Below, one piece after another: positions 1 to 11,760 of a DNA stretch of 64,000 nt. The position numbers and the translations under genes were made by a program. The DNA comes from Nymphalis io. Taxonomy: Eukaryota > Arthropoda > Insecta > Lepidoptera > Nymphalidae. The notes under the pieces were generated by a model. It was not told where the DNA came from. It did not search any database and saw only the letters and a list, made by a program, of their open reading frames with translations. Where the stretch lies: assembly GCF_905147045.1 (NCBI RefSeq), contig NC_065903.1:1054001-1118000 (forward strand). The letters run 5' to 3'. How positions within the stretch are numbered: position 1 is the stretch's first letter; every line of letters begins with the position of its first letter.

Positions 1-438
1 ACAATAAAAAAAAAAACATTTTTAACAAACCCAAACCACGTCGATGTCCGCCGATCAAATGTAACGATTCGAAGAATAGAAATCGTCACAAATCTTATCA
101 AATAATTTCATTGAAGATAACGATATACACATTCTAAATAATTTATAGCAATTTATAAGAGAAAACGTCTTAGAATCTTGTTGCTTCGTTAAAGTTTAAG
201 TTAAGTAATCTAATTAAAAATGTAAGGAAAGCCGATAGTTCAGTTATCTGTGGTCGAGCATCGGCCATTACTGCGAGGCAGACGGTCAAAGGTGGATGAA
301 AGTGTGGTGATAAGCGGAGCGGAAAGCGTTTTTGGGTCAAATAAGTTAAATGGAAACTATAAAGTATTATTATATTAATTTAATCATTATAATTTACTTG
401 ATATAATTGGGGAAGAGAATTTAAGAAAGTTAAAAAGT
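1..438. other. Non-coding DNA, presumed knirps-family intron
   Basis: No open frame or repeat is recognised. The stretch at about 225-340 is less AT-rich than its surroundings and contains an initiator-like TCAGTT at 240-245. No matching downstream promoter element sits at the expected spacing and no convincing splice donor follows, so it is not called as an exon. Confidence 0.4.
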
Positions 439-648
439 GACAGCCTGTTGATGTCCCAATGCTGGACTAAGGTCTCCTCTCCGTTTGAGCTTTGAAAACT
501 TCAAATTCCACTACACTGCTCTAATGCGGGTTGAATACACATGTGACAAGATTTTAGTGAAATTAATCTCATGCAGGTTTCTTCACGAAGTTTTCCTTCA
601 TCACCAAGCATGAATTGTAAACACAAAATAAGCATGTGAAAATTATCC
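439..648 (-). repeat. SINE family A, degraded copy
   Basis: Reads on the minus strand as the body and 3' end of the tRNA-headed SINE found throughout the window. Diagnostic pieces on the plus strand are cagcctgttgatgtccca, the ctctaatgcgggttg block and the ttcttcacgaagttttccttca block. The tRNA-like head is missing. No target duplication was seen. Confidence 0.8.
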
Positions 649-1082
649 ATTTAAGACGAAAAATAAATAAAAAAATTAAATTAATCTTACATGTTACTTA
701 ATTGAACACGTTTTGAACTGTCACTTTTAGTATATTTTTTAATTGTGTAATTTCGTAAATAAAACTTAAAAATAAAATGAACAAATAAACAAGACTATAC
801 TTATAATAACGTTAATCAGCATTAGAAATACATAGTTCAGTGACCGCTTCTCTTGTTACGATGATCTCCGAGCTTTCATGTAAGCTTTAACCATGCTAAG
901 ATAACACTTCACTCACTCCACGATTTATAGCTCGGGCAATTGTAACATTTTACATTAGCATGCGTAATTACTTCTATAATTTGTTATATAGTCGATATAA
1001 GTTGGAAAGTGTTGAGGAATTAAAAATATATATTGAAATTATACACCGATATCTTATCTAATCATTATACTCCCCGGGGAGT
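649..1082. other. Non-coding AT-rich DNA
   Basis: Nothing recognisable. It lies between two SINE A copies in the presumed intron. Confidence 0.4.
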
Positions 1083-1094
1083 ATAATAGACTTA

Positions 1095-1404
1095 CAGTAA
1101 CAGCCTGTTAATGTCCCACTACTGGGCTAAGGCCTCCTCTCCCTTTTTGAGGAGAAGGTTTTTAGAGCTTATTCCACGACGCTGCTCCAATGCGGGTTGG
1201 TAGAATACACATGTGACATAATTTCAATGAAATTAGACACATGCAGGTTTAGGTGCACTCACGATGTTTTCCTTCACCGTCAAGCACGAGATGAATTTTA
1301 ATCACAAATTAAGCACATGAAAATTCAGTGGTGCTTACCCGGGTTTGAACCCACGATCATCGGTTAAGATTCACGCGTTCTAACCACTAGGCCATCTCGG
1401 CTTA
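1095..1404 (-). repeat. SINE family A, full-length copy with 12-bp target duplication
   Basis: Full-length, tRNA-derived SINE read from 1402 down to 1095. The head (agccgagatggcctagtgg in sense) holds a Pol III A box. A B box (ggttcaaacccgggt-type) follows, then the conserved body and a 3' end rich in CAG/TAA units. Exact 12-bp direct repeats (ATAATAGACTTA) flank it at 1083-1094 and 1405-1416, as expected for LINE-assisted target-primed insertion. The perfect duplication and high identity to the copy at 61442 suggest a recent insertion. Confidence 0.93.
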
Positions 1405-1416
1405 ATAATAGACTTA

Positions 1417-2172
1417 GGTTAAGTTTTATTGTAATTGATTTTAGTCGATTACCTTCTAGGCTAAGCTAGTGCACAAGTATGTGCGGAAACTTATGTGCTA
1501 CCATTCTATTATTTACTTATTTTGGATTAACTTCGGTTCCGTCTAGGACTTTGTGCTCTGACTGTGTAGCTGATTTTGATAGTTGATATTAAAATATATA
1601 AGCGATAATTGCATATCAAATTGTGCAATGCACACTGTGTTTTGGCGGAATTCTATTTATTTTATTAAGGACCAAAAAATTCATTTTCTTTTTAACATTA
1701 GCTAGTGCAGTTTCTCTTCTCTTTATCAACCCTTTTTTTCTGTTTGAATGGTAACTATTGACAAAAAAAAAATTGGAAATAAAAGTAGAAAAATATGCAA
1801 ATTATATGTTTTATTTTTTTATTTTTAATAATTATTACGGTCGAATGTCGCGCAGTTCGCTAACAAACAAGAAGTGTAATCATAAAAGCAAATAACATCA
1901 GATTGTTCTATTCAATAACTAATTACTAAACAGCATAATATTATTATTCTGTTAAGTGATTAGTGATAAGCAATAGTTTAATACGAGAATAGGGCACGTT
2001 TTCAATCGTGTTCAATTCGGATTATTACATACTAACATGCCGTATTGGTTGATGTTTATGGCTTCGTTTCGTGAGATTTACGTGAAGTTATAAAACCTTT
2101 AACCTCCCTCGATAAACGAACAATATAACAGAAGTAATCATTCAAATCGATTTGTTAGTCTGGTGATAGCTT
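1417..2172. other. Non-coding DNA
   Basis: AT-rich with homopolymer runs. No coding potential, RNA gene or known repeat recognised. Confidence 0.4.
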
Positions 2173-2285
2173 ACTAATATTATATATGCGAATGTGAGTC
2201 TGTTTGTTTGTTACGCGTTGATGTCTTGACTACTCAACCGATCAACGTGAAAATTTACAAACATTTTCTTAAGGGTACGGAAATT
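2173..2285 (-). repeat. Repeat family E remnant (lepidopteran dispersed repeat)
   Basis: Begins ctaatattat, then a cgaatgtgagtctgtttgttt-type block, then ttacgcgttgatg. This is the reverse complement of the end seen at 36870-37062 and 6571-6706 (cagacagatagttactttnnatttacaatattagtat). It is a diverged fragment of a repeat common in Lepidoptera. Confidence 0.6.
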
Positions 2286-2920
2286 AAATCAGTGTAAATA
2301 ACATCAGTTCTTCCCAACCATTAAAGCGTACAAAGCCGCGGTCAGACACGTTTTAATAAATACTATAATAAATGACTTAAATTCAATTAATTTAATAAAT
2401 TTTCTTAGAAATTTATTTAATTATTTTACATTTTTATTAAATCAACAAAACCGCTACATTGTTATCTTGTCTGACCCGCGCACCTCAAGATCTAAACGCG
2501 TCTAGATAACATATCAACCGAGTTATAGCTCTCACAATTGTAACGACGCCCTAATCTTACGACGGTGCTAGATAGTGGAAATTCTAGCCTCTGAATGCCT
2601 CTGCCTGAGCTTTCTAAATATATAAACGTATGAGATATTTTTAGTATGCCGCTAATAATGTAGAACCTCACAATTATAATGATTTATTCATATAGCCCTT
2701 CACTATTCGTCGAATTAAAAACTACCACAAGTTCGAGAAGGTAAATGTAAAGAAATAAAAGCGTCTCCTTAAGATGAGAGGAGGCATTTGCTCAGCAGTG
2801 GAAGATGCCATGATTACTTTACTGACTTGACAGTTCCATAATTTTTAAAATAAAGGGACTTATAAAAATATATTCCACTTATTCATCTAAATGAATACAC
2901 AGACTTAAAATTTATTACAT
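2286..2920. other. Non-coding DNA
   Basis: AT-rich, with a slightly more complex stretch at 2450-2620. The short 'gaggaggcatttgctcagcagtgg' piece near 2781-2804 resembles a SINE A 3' end but is too short to call. Confidence 0.35.
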
Positions 2921-3040
2921 AATATTTTTCGCGTGTTAGAGGCAGCTACCCCCGGTGCTATGTATAAAAAATTGCCTTTGCCCTTCCTTCGGGCTCAAGC
3001 TTGCTTCATACCAAATTTCATCAAATTCTTTAAATTCATG
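2921..3040 (+). repeat. Repeat family E remnant
   Basis: Contains the cgcgtgttagaggcagctacccc block followed by a cttcgggctcaagcttgcttcataccaaatttcatcaaa block. The latter matches the copies at 6571, 36870 and (inverted) 62951. Its 3' part is missing. Confidence 0.6.
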
Positions 3041-3704
3041 TATCCAGTACATATCATACTTTCACGTCGAAATAAAAATGTGTTAAATACAATATAACCC
3101 TACTAAGTAATGTCAATGACCGGGTCAGAATACAAAAACAACCAACGGCCCTATTCTACCGCGTTCCATTACCACGTGATAAGGCACAATAAATTTATCA
3201 CCGCACTAGAAAGCATTAAATCTTGACAATCTATAAAAAAGTACAATATGAAAACGCTCGTGTCCAATGACCCTAATAATAAAAAATGGCCATAGGATCT
3301 CCGTTCACAAAACTCATAAATACGTTCATTTTATAAGCTTAAAGCGATTTAAAAAAATGCTATGAAATAAAAGATTTTTTTTTATTTATTTATGATCTTT
3401 TTCATAAAAATATTTGAACAGATGATATTGTTTTTAAATGTACTTAATTGTTTATCAATAGTTGTTACGTAAGATCTCATTTCATATTTCACTCATGAAA
3501 TGTAGAAAACCGACTAACGGTGTTACACCATTTTATAACGTATATCCTTTAAATGTAATAATTATTATGATCAATGTTGCTTATCACCTTCTGATATTTC
3601 ATAATCATGCTCTGCGGTAAATTTCAAGTTAATTCTTTCATTAAATTCCTGGAACGGCATAATCAAAAGATATTGCGGCGCTCTGTGTAGAAGTTCAGAA
3701 GCAG
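3041..3704. other. Non-coding DNA
   Basis: No feature recognised. Includes a poly(T) tract near 3375. Confidence 0.35.
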
Positions 3705-3875
3705 ACCAGAGTCTGGAAGTTGGTATTGTTTAGACTCGCGTGCCTCAGAAAGTATATAAAATTTGTTTCTTTCATTTTGTCTCGGATTTGCCATTCCATC
3801 AGATTACGGCTTTGTCTCAATCAACACTATATCTCCTATGCAGTTAGCCAGACTCTTTTGAGAAAAACCGCTGTA
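3705..3875 (+). repeat. Repeat family C (SINE-like), degraded copy
   Basis: Shares, in the same order, the blocks gagtctggaagttgg, tgcctcagaaa, ccattccatcagattacgg and atctcctatgcagttagcc with 27965-28250 and 52790-52968. The short open frame here is incidental. Confidence 0.6.
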
Positions 3876-3967
3876 GCACAGCTTATAATAATTATATATA
3901 AAATAAAAATATTTATAATTTATTGTTCGGTTGATAGTAAGCTAGAATTATATATATTATAGAATTA

Positions 3968-4225
3968 TATTAACCGATGATCTAGGGTTCAAACCCAGGC
4001 AAGCAAAACAGAATTTTCTTGTAAGCACAAGAAAATTCCGTGGTTTTTTATTCATGTCATCTTGTTCGCGGCAGTAAAGGAAAACATCGCGAGAAAACCG
4101 GCATGTGTCTAATTTCACTGAAATTCTGCCACTAGTCCCCATTGGAACAGCGCGGTGGAATAAATTTCAAACTTTCTCCTCAAAGGGACCTTAGCCCAGC
4201 AGTGGGACATTCACAGGGCGTTACT
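3968..4225 (+). repeat. SINE family A, degraded near-complete copy
   Basis: Starts within the tRNA-like head (ttaaccgatgatctagggttcaaaccc, B box intact). It runs through aaggaaaacatcgcgaga and cattggaacagcgcggtgg to cttagcccagcagtgggacat. The A box is lost, and internal indels include an aaattcc-hairpin duplication near 4010-4040. Confidence 0.85.
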
Positions 4226-4484
4226 TTCCAATATTTTTAAAACAAAACGCTTATAAATTGTACCACAAGATAGACGTCACTCTATCGACTCGTGCGCGAT
4301 ACAAATAAAAGTGAATATAAAAACAAGACTCATGAAGGAGCTGAATTAATTAACAGAATTTTGATGTTGACCGCAAACGGGACATTTCACTGACATACGA
4401 CAAATTCTTTTAATGTATGCGGACGGTGTTATGCGAAACGTATTAATTAAAATATATTCATTACGATTAAAAGATAACGGTCTT

Positions 4485-4620
4485 CTAAAAATACTTAGTG
4501 TCTGATCAGTTAAACACTGATTTGTCCCTTTCTATCATTATTGATTTGACATTCGGAAGAAGAAGAAGACGGCATTGCTTAACAAATCACTCGCTAAGCA
4601 AGTATTATAAGTAAAAGTTA
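4485..4620 (+). repeat. MITE-like repeat family D
   Basis: About 100 bases (ctttctatcattattgattt through gaagaagaagac to gcattgcttaacaaatcac) match 57556-57660 inverted, and part of 55328-55428. The family's ends have the palindromic look of a short non-autonomous DNA transposon (acttataagt next to tgcttaa). No terminal repeat pair is fully preserved here. Confidence 0.55.
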
Positions 4621-5867
4621 TGTTTCATCTCGATCATATATAATCATACAATAATAATAAATCGCATATCAATCAAACTAGATTAGAATACCGAAGAAAT
4701 AAATAAATATTAATTTACAATTACACAAATGTCATAATACATTTCATATATCACAAATATGTAAACTAATTTATCATCCAACTTCGAATGAATATACATT
4801 AAAGACAAATTTATTATTCCATTCATCATGTTGTCGTTGCATGCAGCGGTCCCCGCCCACGCGCATCCATATTGTCAAATCGGATGCTTACCGCGTTTAT
4901 AATGTTTATTACTATTTATACAGTTCAGCATATTGTAAAACTCAGACGAACGCCGCGGGCGAATAAAAAAATAAATTTTACTGTTTAACTGTCGAATAGA
5001 CTTACGAAATGTCACAAGGTACCATTTCGTTATTAAATGGATTACATGTCTATCATTTTACTGTATCTGTAGCAAGTCTTCAAATATATGGAATATTTCT
5101 TGTAAAGATCATTTGAACGTTATTACTCGATGATTACGAGCTGTTAGTTACTTTTATATGTTTACATCTTGTAGGATATATTTTTTTTATTTGTTATTTA
5201 TTGTGTTCATTTACATATGTACCACATAAGTAATGAAATAAAATATATAAATATATTAGTGTTTTGGTACTAACTGTTATATATTCTTGAAAAACTTATG
5301 GCCACAAATCTCTTAATAAACAAAGTCAAGTGGACAAATTTATTCATAAAATTCATATTATTCGTTCGTTAACTGTCATTGTGATTCTTGAAATATAACT
5401 CATAATTTGTGATAGGGACGGCAACATAATGTACTTTGAACACCATTTTTATTTATATTAACTGGATTTTTACGTAATTATTAATACTTTATCATGATTC
5501 AGAGAATCTCAATAGGAAATCATAAGGTCAGCGTAGACAAAAGTTTATCTATTGTGATAAGTATTCGTATATTGATATAATACACTCCATATATTAGAAA
5601 TGATGTATATTCAACTGGACTGCAAATAATTTAATACCTTTTAAAATTGTTACCCATGAATATTATTTAACATTATATTATAGATGATAGAAAGAACATT
5701 GATATACACAAATGAAGACAAAAGAGAATAAATTAAAAAAAAACGTAAAAAAGAGGAAGTATACTAAAACGCCAAAATTACAATATAAAATAACAAATAT
5801 TTTAAGAGCAGATATCATAAATACATACATACAAGTACATACTTATATGTACTTGCTTAGTTACTTA
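4621..5867. other. Non-coding DNA with a complex block at 4830-4965
   Basis: Mostly AT-rich. The block at 4830-4965 is less AT-rich and non-repetitive, with an adjacent run of tttataatgtttattac-type Caudal/Hox-like sites. It could be regulatory, though no function can be shown from sequence alone. Confidence 0.35.
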
Positions 5868-6003
5868 GCTTCCACCCGCTTGTGAAAGGGGGGTGTTAAC
5901 TAACTTCCCTTTCTGTACCCCTGATAACGTGTTTCATTTAAATATGATTAGATTAGTTGTTACAAGCAATCAAACTTACTTTTGCATTTACAATATTAAG
6001 TAA
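5868..6003 (+). repeat. Repeat family E remnant
   Basis: Starts with ccacccgcttgtgaaaggggg and ends acttacttttgcatttacaatattaagta, the two ends of family E. The middle is diverged or replaced. Confidence 0.55.
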
Positions 6004-6009
6004 TATTAA

Positions 6010-6135
6010 AACCTTTGTAGAAAGGTAACCGGGTCCCATGGGGATGGAACCGGGTTATGTGGGATTCTTAACCACAAAAACCGCTGCGATGGCCGTTCTC
6101 AGCACGGATCGGAGAGGCTGCAGGATCGTGTTGTA
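6010..6135. repeat. GC-rich island, probable fragment of an unidentified transposon
   Basis: An abrupt GC-rich segment in AT-rich surroundings. It has a direct octamer aaccgggt at 6027-6034 and 6048-6055 and the text ggccgttctcagcacggatcgg. It has no open frame of note. Sharp composition edges suggest an inserted element, but no family could be assigned. Confidence 0.35.
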
Positions 6136-6570
6136 TTAAAACATGTATTAACTATACCGAATTGAGTAACATTACACAAATTAGTATCAATAAAAACATA
6201 CATATCAAATAAGCAATACGTGCTATAATAATTTCATAACATGAACGTAAACAATAAACTTCAGACTTTCTTGAAAGCAGTGTCTTGTTCTTGTACACTT
6301 TACGATGTTGTATAAATGTTAAAAAAAACCTCCCGATGTGCTTAATGAAGCATTAATTTGAATATGCGTTATAAATCCCTTGTTTTACATTTTATTGCAA
6401 GTTTACACGGCAAGTATTATTAATGTGATTTCACGGATGCTTTCAACATTACACAACAACAGTAAAGTTTGTTTTGGTCATGTTAACGTAGTTTAATATG
6501 ATACGATACGTATGAATACAGTATGGTAATCGATGGTGTTTATGATAAGTAAGTTTTCGAACGAGTTGAA

Positions 6571-6706
6571 AAGATAGATAGGCTATGTCCTTCCTTAAAG
6601 TTGAACCTTGCTTCATACCAAATTTAATCAAAATCGGTCAAGTGGTTTAGCCGTGAAAGCGTAACGGACAGATAGTTACTTTTGAATTTACAATATTAGT
6701 ATAGAT
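6571..6706 (+). repeat. Repeat family E, better-preserved copy
   Basis: Carries the family core caaaatcggtcaagtggtttagccgtgaaagcgtaac and the terminal ttgaatttacaatattagtata. Part of this sequence is spuriously open on the minus strand. Confidence 0.75.
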
Positions 6707-7178
6707 TGATGATTTTTTGTCACACGTATCGTTTAATGTATTACTTTGAATTATATTTATTTCATAAAATTGTCTCAAGACTGTCTTGTCTATAGTCGAC
6801 GCTAGCGATGTTTTTGTTGAGTCATCGGAATTTCTACTCCATTTGACCATATCTAGATATTAATCAGTCACGTAGTATGTACATAAATTGTTACATATTA
6901 CGAGCTCGATTCATGGAATAGTGAGTTCTTTGAGCGACTGCATAGTGCACGGGGAACGAGGATAATATGTAAAAACATGCACATGTTTTTGAAATCGCAA
7001 AGGCGCCGGTCGTCAGCATTTACCTGACTATAATCAGTAATCTATTCAAAGGGCCACAAGATTTATCTAAGCCGATATTACTAAGTTAGATTGCGTTTTG
7101 ATAACATCAAAATGCTTATCAGAACAGGGTACGTTCTTATATATATAATAAGTATTAGTAATATAGCTTATATATATA

Positions 7179-7345
7179 AGCCCCACTCATACCCCCCCCC
7201 ACTGTTCCCGTGAGGGGGTATGAGGGGCTCATCGGTATCCAAGGCGCCGAGTGCGCCCCGAACATCGGAATACTCAGTAAAAAACCAGCGGTACCCTTTC
7301 CGTCTTAACGTAGAGCGCCACGGGATCGCTTTCGCATGCTACCGT
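7179..7345. repeat. GC-rich island beginning with a strong inverted repeat
   Basis: The segment opens with arms agccccactcatacccccc (7179-7197) and gggggtatgaggggct (7214-7229). They pair over about 16 bases with a one-base bulge around a short loop. A further 110 GC-rich bases follow (aaggcgccgagtgcgcc, taacgtagagcgccacgggatcgc). It is probably the end of an unclassified mobile element. Confidence 0.4.
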
Positions 7346-7843
7346 GACATAATTTCATAAACTAAGTTAACCTTTTTAAAAACGATACTTTGATAAATAA
7401 CAATAAAATGAAAAGCGTAAAAACACACCCAATTAGCATATATCAAATATGTGTAGGCGCAGGTCATAGATCAATTGAAATAACATACAGATTTTTTAGT
7501 AGTTTGCATGAAATTTGGTTTTTAATGCTCCAATTCACTTGTCCTCTGTCGAATTGGAATTTATGATAGTGTTGCTCTTGGATTAATTCGAGATAGTTTA
7601 TCTTGAATTTTAATTGGACTTACATAATCGTTTTGTAACATATCAGATTGACCATATAAGAATCTTAATAGCTCAGTGGATAGAATATGGGAACTGGTAG
7701 GCGTTTTAACATAAGATAGCAAGTTCATTTTTAAATGAAATAGAATTTTAAATAAAAACTCTGAAGATGAAATATACCACTTGATAGTAATTGGACACTT
7801 CATTATGTTGGCATTGTGAAAAATATTAATAATTCTGTACATA

Positions 7844-8106
7844 GTAGGGTTTTGTGCAAACTCATCCTAGTAGGTTAGCATTCTCCAAATATTCTACCGC
7901 CAAACAGCAATACTAAGTAGTATGGTGTATCGGTTTAAAGGGTGAATGAGCCAGTGTGACTACAGGCACAAGGGTCGTAACTTCTTAGTTCCCAAGGTTG
8001 ATGGCGCAATGACGATGTACGAAACGATTTCTTACATTGCCAATGCCTATTGGCAGTGGTGACCATTTACCATTAGGCGACACAATTTCCATTCTGCCTA
8101 CCTATA
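7844..8106 (+). repeat. SINE-like family B, diverged copy
   Basis: Reads gtagggttttgtgcaaactc, tattctaccgccaaacagcaatact, gtttaaagggtgaatgagcc, tagttcccaaggttgatggcgca and tgccaatgcctattggcagtgg in order. That is the full body of family B without its poly(A) tail. Confidence 0.85.
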
Positions 8107-9012
8107 CATGAATCTGAATCAAAGATTGTGTGTTCTGATGTCTAGATAACTAAAACACATCTAATCAATTTGCCGTCTTCCTCAAGGCCGTCTAAAAATA
8201 GAACTCGCGAGGACCTCACCTCACCCGTCCACACCCTATCTTATAAGCACCGATCGTCGGGGCTGATAAGTTATTTACTTGATCTAAGAAGCACATATAA
8301 TATATACTTGCTCATTATGATGCACTATGAAATTTTAAATAATATGAGAATTAATGAGTAAAGGGGGGGGAGGGGGTGAAATAACTCATAAAAAATAATT
8401 TTACTTATGTTTGCGAATATGACAATCTTTTAAAGCCATTTTTAATAAGACTCCTTATATGGCGTGATATTTAAAGAGTTCTCTGGCTATGTTTGTTTTA
8501 TTGCACGCAATGTAGACATAAAAAACAAATATTTGCAAGCACTTGACATCGTATGTATGAGGTTATGTAAGTACATTACATATATACACGGTTAAGTTGT
8601 AACGAATATTAAAAATTACGCACTGAGCATTTTAAAAATATCATGACTGTTTTCGATAAATATTATATTCGCTAATCATCAACAATCAAGCTCATATTAA
8701 ATATTAAAAACCTATTAAGCAATTGGGTTTATTATTTATTACGAGTTAAAATTCTTGGAGTTAGTTAATAGAGTTAAGTTCTTGGAGTTAGTTTGGATCA
8801 CTTGATTTTATCGTACATCATGTATAAGGTCGATGAAAAGAGTAATTATGGAGTTTCTTGTCAGTTCTGTTACGTTCTGAAATTAATGTAGTTTACACCA
8901 AGTAATATTGGAGGATGAAACGGTAAATAAAACTATGGAAGAGCTTTCCTCAATTTACACAACTAAAATATATTTCATCACTTTTTCGGAATGTGTATTG
9001 CTGTTTGCATAT
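8107..9012. other. Non-coding DNA
   Basis: AT-rich. Holds a G-run (8361-8378) and a small duplication of ttcttggagttagtt around 8752-8795. No gene or recognised repeat. Confidence 0.4.
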
Positions 9013-9162
9013 AGCCGAGATGGCCTAGTGGTTAGAACACATGAATTTTAACCGATGATCGTGGGTTCAAACCCGGGCAAGCACCACTGAATTTTCATGT
9101 GCTTAATTTGTGTTTAAAATCCATCTCGTGCTTGACGGTGAAGGAAAACATCGTGAGAAAAC
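9013..9162 (+). repeat. SINE family A, 5' half only
   Basis: Excellent A and B boxes (agccgagatggcctagtgg and gggttcaaacccgggc) and body down to aaggaaaacatcgtgagaaaac. The sequence then stops matching and a GC-rich foreign segment begins. The 3' half does not resume nearby. Confidence 0.9.
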
Positions 9163-9168
9163 ATAATC

Positions 9169-9403
9169 ATTAACGCCATTAGTCAACGCCTAGGCGTCGA
9201 CGGCGACGTCGGGACGTAAGGAATAGAGGTCGTCGACCCCACCAGTGGCGATGGTGTGTTGTTGGTGTTTCCTAACAGATCTACGTTGACAGCGATGAGT
9301 GTATCGATTGGGTCGTATAGAAAAATCACTTTCACACTATACATATTCAGTAGTGAATCTAGACAGCGCGATTCAGGAAACTGATAGATTCAATTAACGC
9401 CAT
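9169..9403. mobile_element. GC-rich insert bounded by an 11-bp direct repeat
   Basis: ATTAACGCCAT occurs at 9169-9179 and again at 9393-9403, bracketing 213 bases much richer in GC than the neighbourhood. Inside are the palindrome cgcctaggcg and gtcgac/gacgtc motifs. No coding sequence is visible. The direct repeats could be a target duplication or remnants of terminal repeats. The family was not recognised. Confidence 0.4.
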
Positions 9404-10056
9404 CTATCGCTACCGAGTAGTAAAATACGCTAATATACAGTAACTGTAAGGCTGTATTTATATTGCAAAATGACGACAAAAGTGCTTATGAGAATTTATG
9501 TCATTATATACATTATTATTTTACGTCGTTCCTCAATCTACGTAACTTAAAAAAAATGAATTAAAATCCAAATCGTTATTCAAGTAAAGATCAACAATAA
9601 TTATTACTGTACCTTAGCTATGTATGTTATTTTTTACTTAACCAGATATTTTAGATGATAACTCAAAGATGACATGAAGAAACAAATATATTTTTACCAT
9701 ACATAAAAGCTTGTACAGTAATCATAGATATGGAATTAGCAACGTCATATTAATAAATACGTCATAGTTAACGAGTTCGTTATCATTTAGCGAAAGCTTA
9801 AAACGATTTATCGCTCTATCAAGTCGCGCATTTGAGTCGTTAAAGTGTAAAGAGAATGGCCCATCGGTAGGATAGCTGAGAGGATGATTCGTCTCTCATC
9901 ATGAGAGTATCGAGTGACGTAATCATTTTCGATTGCGCTATTGTTTGTTCAGCATTTAACCGATGTATATGAACTTGACGATTCTTGTACATGTAATATT
10001 GTCTGTTGATATTTCCTAGTGGTTATAATGTATGTATAATTAAACGCATGTAAAAG
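9404..10056. other. Non-coding DNA with a complex block at 9775-9960
   Basis: The 9775-9960 stretch is non-repetitive and less AT-rich (aaaacgatttatcgctctatcaagtcgcgc, gagtgacgtaatcattttcgattgcgc). It resembles enhancer-like sequence. No gene is seen. Confidence 0.35.
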
Positions 10057-10185
10057 CTGAGATCGCCACGTGGATTTCAAAAGGTCACGGGTTCAAATCC
10101 GGTTAAGCACCATTAAGTATTTTAAGTGCTTAAGTGACTTATCTCGTCTCTGCGTTGAAAGAAAACATCGTATATAAACTTACAT
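10057..10185 (+). repeat. SINE family A, old 5' fragment
   Basis: Head agctgagatcgccacgtgg, B box gggttcaaatccggttaagcaccatt and the gaaagaaaacatcgt block are all recognisable but diverged. Confidence 0.7.
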
Positions 10186-10241
10186 TTTATCGAGAGACTG
10201 AAAAACTTAAAGTAGTGCGATTTGTATATATATTATAATTT

Positions 10242-10455
10242 AGGTAGGTGGACGAGCAAATAGGCCTTATTCTAGATCACAATCATCTATAGACATTGGC
10301 GCCGAAATAAATATTAACAGTTCTTTATATCCAATGCGACGGCAACTTTGGGAACTAGTTTAATATATTATGTCCCATGTGCTTGTAGTTACACTGGCTC
10401 AATCACTCCTCCAACCGGAACACTACAATATTAAATATTGCTGTTTGGCAACACT
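10242..10455 (-). repeat. SINE-like family B, degraded copy
   Basis: In plus-strand order: gtggacgagcaaatagg, catctatagacattggcg, caatgcgacggcaactttggg, gcttgtagttacactggctcaat, accggaacactac and tattgctgttt. All are family B blocks on the minus strand. Confidence 0.8.
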
Positions 10456-11637
10456 ATTTTTGACCAATAACATAAAGAATTTCGAATTTGAATAACCAAT
10501 AGAATTGCACCAAGAAAAACAGAACTCCAACAATTCAAGCAGTACTCAAAAACAAAACCGAATGGAATTTCAAATTTGGAATACTATAAAGCAATTTCCG
10601 CGAACATCACACCCTTTGAAACACAACAAATACATCCAGGAACTAAATATACCGACACGACCGATACGAACATTCACGTCTCAAAGATTTAATATCCGAT
10701 GTGGTTTAATAAATGTCTTGTAAGTAATTCACCATCGGGACACTTACAATCTCATCCGTTAGACCACTAAACACATGTAACCAGACATCTTTGACATTGC
10801 CTTACATCGCAAACCTGTCGCAATAGATGCCCAGATATTGTATTTAGAATTCGAATGTTGGTCCCAACTACATAATTCGATCTTAGTCTTGATATTTCCA
10901 AATATTTACAGTTACCATTCTATTATTTTTTCCCATATAACAATCAATATAATATAATGTACAAATAAAAATAACTAGGCAAAGAGGTTAAGTATTTTTT
11001 AGGGCCATTTTGAAGTGTAGCCGTGACATATTTACCATATTTTCACACTATCATATATTCATGAGTTTCATTGTTATCTATAGATTGGTAATCATTTTAA
11101 TCCCTCGTAATATTTATGAAAATAAATACAAACACATTGATCATTCAGAGATGTCATATATAAATTATCAAAAATTGTAGTTTATGTTTTGTTACTGTAA
11201 TAGATGGGCAGACATGAATAATTTTTATTATATGATGTTTATATATAGTTAAAAATACTATTAATTAAAGTAGATTTATCCTGTAACTTTTATCAATCTC
11301 ATGCCCTTTATCTAAAGGTTGTGCGAGACAAATTTATTAGCAATAAGATTTTGTACTTACCCTTAATTAATTTAATTGCTTATTTAATTAGGATTACCAA
11401 CATGTCATACAGTAATAATTACAAATGAATAGGTCATAAGCTCTTTTAATTATAATTTTATTACACTTTTTTACTTTTCAATACATATTCAAGCATATGT
11501 CTTCCTATATTATAAATGTATTCTTAAAGACCTAGTACTTACAAAAAACAATAAGACGAATAATTAGTCGAATTTTCCAATTAGAATGGAATAAGTAACT
11601 ATTTGCGATTTATGTCAAAAATTGTAGCATTGTAAAT
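10456..11637. other. Non-coding DNA
   Basis: AT-rich. An open frame at 10505-10723 has no recognisable domain and low-complexity Asn/Ser/Gln content, so it is not called. No RNA gene seen. Confidence 0.4.
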
Positions 11638-11760
11638 ATCCCAACTGCTGTGCGGTGCCGCTGGGCAAAGACCTCATATCTTCTAAAGTAAAATTATTGG
11701 GTTTGAGTATATATGAAACCCATCGACCGCAATTTTCTTACCACTGGACCAACTCAGATC
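11638..11760 (-). repeat. SINE family A, internally deleted relic
   Basis: The SINE 3' end (cccaactgctg...gggcaaagacctc) and the head (ccactggaccaactcagatct) are present with most of the body missing. Confidence 0.5.

Noticed and set aside
225..340. Initiator-like TCAGTT followed by GC-richer sequence as a possible promoter and first exon
   Set aside because: No downstream promoter element at the right spacing and no convincing donor.
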